From Nymphaea colorata (lineage: Eukaryota > Streptophyta > Magnoliopsida > Nymphaeales > Nymphaeaceae), in assembly GCF_008831285.2 (NCBI RefSeq), contig NC_045146.1, positions 11,768,649 through 11,832,648 on the forward strand: 64,000 nucleotides of DNA. The letters run 5' to 3'. Under the pieces are notes generated by a model. The model had not been told where the DNA came from and did not search any database. It saw only the letters and a list, made by a program, of their open reading frames with translations. This document shows positions 59,514 through 64,000 of the stretch, one piece after another; position 1 is the stretch's first letter, and the number at the start of each line of letters is the position of its first letter. The position numbers and the translations under genes were made by a program.

Positions 59514-60401
59514 GCCACATTTATGATCCATGACTTTAAGGTCTCGATCAAACGGGTAGAGGACAAGTCCAATCTTCATGAATTGCGTGGATAAAGGCAT
59601 TTAGACTTTTCAAAGATATATGGAAACGCATCTCTGGAATTCATTAGCTTCCAGAGAATTGTTTGTGAGGATCTAATCCCTTTCACTCTAAGAACCCCGA
59701 ATGGCTTATTTTTTATGGCAGCATTCAAACTCAGTTTGAATAGAAAGGTGAGCCTAAATCTACTGAATAGAAGTGTGTTTGCCTTCAACAGGAATAGCAT
59801 ATGAAATTAAAAGTAACCGAAATGGAAGTGGCAGTGGCAGTGGCAGCAACCGAAGAAGTAGTGCTGGTGAAGTTCCTCCGATTGAAATCATTAATTAAGA
59901 AAGTTTCATTTGAAACACTACTTAATTTAGTTTTGGTCATAATCCCAGATTACTTTGTGTTTTTTATTTTTCTTTTTAGAAGCCCGAAGATCAGTAATCT
60001 CCTTATGGATGGTCCGAATGTTTTGATCACTTAAGGCCAAAGTCATTCATGCTAACCGCACATGCACCGATTCGTTTTAGATTAAAACTAATTAATGACT
60101 CAACAAAGTTCTTGGCGGTTGTTCAACTGTCAGATGTGAGGTTTTCTTATAATTGTGTTTCAGAGTAGACATCGTCAAAACCAAAAAAAGAAAAAATAAC
60201 TCTATAGAATTCACTTGAAAGACACCCACCGCTCGGCAACTCCGTTTGTGATCGTTTCTGCCTCTATAGTGTCTCTATAGTCGCATCTTTACAGTCAGAC
60301 ACCCTGCATCTAGTCATGAAACAGGTCTGTCGAACTGCATTTTGCTTTCAATTTGAATGTCTCGTTTTCATTTTTATAGCGATCTCATTGTTGTCTGCCA
60401 G
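59514..60401. other. Mosaic spacer before DC1-like copy E
   Basis: Contains a diverged copy of the 41,370-41,450 segment (near 59,720-59,800), the third copy of the 42,395 segment (59,815-60,010), and sequence matching the upstream of copy C (60,070-60,255). It then joins directly to sequence matching copy C intron 2 (60,262-60,401). Confidence 0.5.
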
Positions 60402-61628
60402 GTCTATCGACCTTATAATAGTGGTCGTGGTGGTACCCGCATACGCCTCAACTCCCTCATTCGATCCCTGGGTATGCATGCTTCTGATCTTGCATTTCTT
60501 TTCTACTCTCTCTCTCTCTCTCTCTCTCTCTGTGAGGGTCGATGGTCGAATTTCGATTACAACGAAAGGAATTACATGAACCGTAAATGAATTTCATTTA
60601 AATTGTTTGAAAATTTTCTGAAAATCCTGAGGCCATAAAGAAAATTTCTTTCAAGCTTTTCAAATACCCCTTGTTGTTGTTGTTGTTCTTGTTGTTTTTT
60701 TTTTTCTCATTCTCATTCTCGGTTTCGCTCTCATGCCATCGACCGTCAACCGACATGGGGAAACCAGTTTTGCTGGCGGCCTGCAACCGGGGCATGATGA
60801 AATGAACACGACGACATCTTCTTACTCTCAGACACTACAAGAAAACCAACTTGGCCGTTTTACTCGAGACCGGCGACCGGTCGTCGACCTCTCCCTCTCT
60901 CGGTCATTGGCCCCTCTCTCCCTTCGCCGTTTGCCGGTTCTCTCTTTCAGTTTTTTTAACACCTAAAAAGAACTGCCGGAGCAGTGTTTTTCCGGTGAAG
61001 CCATTGGAAGGGTCCTTTTTTTTTTTTTGAGATTTTTAGTCTTCAAAAAATAAAGCTCTTTAACAGACAAAAACGTCATCTTAGTTTGATAAAATTAAGA
61101 TTGAATTTCGATTTTCAAATTTTATTTCCCTTTCTATAATAAGTTTCCACGCCATACGGGCCTTTACGGTCGGAATTACATGAATCTTGTAGCTTCTGAA
61201 TTTCATCTATAAGTAAAATTTTGAAGAGTTTTGTCTCCTTTTTGAGGGTTCATGACGAGGTTTGAACCAATGACCGCCAAATTTGAATGGGATCTGGCTG
61301 ATTATGGCCGGATCAAGAGAGCCACAATTCTCTTTATTTATTTAAAAATTTAATATTTGGTCTTTTTTTTAATGGATTTTTGATAGTTTTGACTGGTTTG
61401 CAACGGATTAACCGGCCGGTTCTCCAAACATTGCCAATTAGATTCAGGAGCCGATTTTAATAACACTCAGCGGTTTAACTTGCATCGCAGATGAAAATCG
61501 GGAACTGTAATTGGGTTGTGGGGCGGCTAGGATGTCTGGGTACTACAGCTAGCCTGATTAACATTGGTTCAACTCTCATTGAAACACTGAATCAGCTGTC
61601 GGGCGGCGGAAGTATCTTGAGTTTCTGA
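60402..61628 (+). pseudogene. C1/DC1-like copy E, truncated (exons 1-2 missing)
   Basis: Only exon 3 (60402-60471) and exon 4 (61491-61628) remain. Exon 3 has one extra C (in GGTACCC), so it is 70 nt and out of frame. Exon 4 is open and close to copy C (KIGNCNWVVGRLG...SGGGSILSF). The 1019-bp intron shares the large insertion seen in copy C. DNA matching copy C upstream joins DNA matching copy C intron 2, so a deletion of roughly 1.3 kb removed exons 1 and 2 with both Cys/His modules. Non-functional as a DC1-like gene. Confidence 0.85.
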
Positions 61629-62041
61629 ATAGCAGATGGAATGTACAGCGATCCACATCGACTAAGTGCTGCAGTTTCACTCGAGTCTGTAGCCATATGT
61701 GTCTGCCCTTTCCATGATGTGTAACCTTAATCACTCTTTCGTTGGTTTAGTTTACTTGGCTGTGCACGTGTTGACTTTTATTAGAACCTTCAAGTTTGCT
61801 TGAACTCTTGCTTCTAAATAAATTCTATTAAAATATTCCAAATAAAACAAATTTAGAATTCATATGCATATATGTGTTGCAGAGCATAACCAAGCTGGTT
61901 GGGGAATTTAGGTCTTTCGTTCAATGCTCATAAGTGTTATGCTCTTGGATGGCCTGTAAGAATTCAGATCTTTGGTTCAATTCTCATGAGTGTCATGTTC
62001 TTAGATGTTAAGGTAGTGAGACACAACATTTAAGTTAAAGG

Positions 62042-62425
62042 GTACCGATGCAGCATTTCAAGGCTTAAAGGCCAGGGAATGAAAAGGGTTTTGGGGTCTC
62101 ATTCCAAATGGTTGGGATGAACCTCTTCATTCCGATGAATTTATGTGTGCGTAAGTTTTAACTGCACTCCTCGAAGGAATAAGTCGATGTGCTTGTGTAT
62201 TAGACTATCGAGGCTGGCGTACAGAAATCCTTACAGTTAATAGTATAAAGAATGAATTTTCTGAAATAAATTCCTCGTTTGTTCAAATTATGGATTCAAC
62301 CCGATTGCATGCCTACATAGTCGATTGGTCCAGTGGATATGGTTCGTAAGGCCTGCTTGATGCCAAAAAAAAAATTGCGGTGATTCTGAAATTCACGTTG
62401 AGAATGGTTGAAGCAAAGTTGATCC
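62042..62425 (+). pseudogene. Second broken relative of the unrecognised ORF at 50096
   Basis: Nucleotide similarity to 50,117-50,500 is high, but small indels break the frame (for example a missing base after TTTATGTGTGCG). It is part of the downstream half of the duplication. Confidence 0.55.
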
Positions 62426-63687
62426 CCCTGTCTGTATAAACCTCAAGGTCAACCAAGCAACCTTGGTGGTAAGAATTTAATGTTAGGAAAAAAAAAGAAA
62501 AAAAAAGAGGTCTCCCTCTCTTCCTCTTATGGGTAGCGCAACCGGTTGGGTTAGATGGCACCACGTCTTTAGTTCAATTCTTTAAAAGGTGCTATCTTGA
62601 TGTCAGTAAGTTGAACGTGGGGTGTCATATGGATGTTAAGTAGACCAGTTCTTGTCTGTTTCTTTTCTCCATCTTTTTTTGTTTCTCTCTCTAACAGACA
62701 TACAAAAACACACGCGCTGGATCTTACAAGGTAATGAAATACAACTTTATCTTTCAATTTATAATTTATGGATACCTTTCTGCACACACGCCTGTGTGTG
62801 TGTGTATATGTATGAGCTGCTGCCACACCCACACCAAAGATTTTCAGAGTGCCAAATCTGCACCTGTGTGAGATGGGACAGCTACAAGTTGGTTTTTCTT
62901 GTCTTGACTAAATAGTTCAAAAATGAAGGGCAAAATTATAGTTTAAACCAGACAAACAATAATTTAGATTGAACAACAAAAAAGTCAATTTGAATGGATG
63001 CATTAATTCCTTAAACAAGTTTCAATAAAATTAGTGGACAATCGAGGAGAGTGAACAGGACAATCACTCTCTCTCTCTCCCTCTCTCACCCTGTCGCTCT
63101 ATCGCTTGTTTAATGCAAACATAGATTTGCAACGTGCAACAGCGACTATTTTCAATAGCCCACTTCGTACTTTTGCTTGTCATTTGCAAACATAGATGTG
63201 GTTTTGACAATTCCTCTACATGTAGCCTCACTCTTACCTATTCCCAATATCTTCAAGGACGTTTCTTCAATTATTCTACAACGATCCACCTTCAGAATCA
63301 AGAAAGAGACATAGGGTTGCTGCATCTACCATAGTCACTCGTGGACAATGAATGACTGAATATTCCTGACTTGCTGTTGAAAAGCTAAGAAACTATTCTT
63401 AAAAGATGCAATCCAACTCCCACTGTGCTAGTTTATTGAGGGATGAATACAATAAAATAATCACGCCCTCTCAAAATGGCGCAGTTCTACCTGCCTTAAG
63501 AGCATTAGCATGGATGTCCGTTTGGACTCAATTTTAACAAGGTTTCTCTCATTCCATAATATTATATAATCAACTCTTTCATGGGTGGACGACAATCGAA
63601 GAAACTTTTACGTGTATGTTTCCTTAGCACTTGCTATGGGGACCAGCCGACCAGGGCCACCGTCTAAAGCTCAATTAGATTCCAGAT

Positions 63688-63912
63688 TTGTTTTTGATGG
63701 ACAATGTTCGAACACAAGAAGATTTAAAGAAATGGGGTTTACAACTTACATCATATTACTTTCTTTGTCAGCAGGATGAAAAATCCACTCGTCACTTGTT
63801 TCGGCACTGCAGCAAGTTGCTGGAAATTTATTATTTGGTGCAAAGCATATACATAGATCTAAAAGGCAGAGACTTCTCTCGAAGATATGGCTGTTTGTAT
63901 TTTGCTGGTTGA
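63688..63912 (+). mobile_element. Second LINE zinc-finger (zf-RVT-like) fragment
   Basis: Partner of 51,485-51,754: MDNVRTQEDLKKW...FLCQQDEKSTRHLFRHCSK. It lacks about 60 bp present in the first copy. The duplicated block continues to the right edge of the window. Confidence 0.5.
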
Positions 63913-64000
63913 CTTGGATTATCCAAAGTCATATATATTCTTTTTAGGAATGCAACATACAATCATTCAGCCCTTCCATCCATGGTTCAAACTGAGGTTT

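Noticed and set aside
37000-64000. CRISPR-like or satellite array as an explanation for the repeated pattern
   Set aside because: The repeats are kilobase-scale, irregular and contain spliced genes. This is segmental duplication in a plant genome, not a regular short-repeat array.

Overview
This is nuclear DNA of a flowering plant. The evidence is spliced genes with GT-AG introns, plant-only families (a PH-RCC1-FYVE-BRX protein and a REVEILLE-type clock MYB), two perfect evening elements, an AT-rich background with microsatellites, and hAT-like and LINE debris. I cannot name the species. All gene models below were assembled by hand from conserved protein sequence and splice sites, and each reading frame closes across its exons.

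Layout. 0.7-9.0 kb (+): a PRAF-type protein with PH, RCC1, FYVE and BRX domains; its first coding exon was not found and probably lies left of the window. 14.0-16.6 kb (-): a complete REVEILLE/CCA1-like MYB factor. Its presumed leader and promoter run to about 18.6 kb and carry a G-box and two evening elements. 18.6-28.4 kb: intergenic DNA with simple repeats and one GC-rich hAT-like element. 28.8-36.1 kb (+): a complete 21-exon UDP-glucose pyrophosphorylase with a TATA box and G-box upstream and a poly(A) signal downstream.

37-64 kb is different in character. It is a mosaic of duplicated segments built around a family of small four-exon C1/DC1-like Cys/His proteins, all on the + strand. Copies A (39.5 kb), B (44.3 kb) and D (55.4 kb) are intact. 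Copy C (47.4 kb) has a one-base frameshift. Copy E (60.4 kb) has lost its first two exons. All readable copies share an unusual zinc-ligand pattern. Between them lie repeated non-DC1 segments: an unrecognised ORF present three times (one open, two broken), fragments of a LINE reverse-transcriptase zinc finger (twice), a P-loop/NB-ARC-like remnant, and a GC-rich element holding a broken piece of a short-chain dehydrogenase gene. Much of 45.5-51.8 kb recurs at 58.8-64 kb, an offset of roughly 12-13 kb.

The three single-copy genes are unrelated in function (signalling, circadian transcription, sugar-nucleotide metabolism). The DC1-like array is the accessory, fast-changing part of the window. 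Its role is unknown; plant DC1 families are often linked to stress or defence, but nothing in this sequence proves that here.
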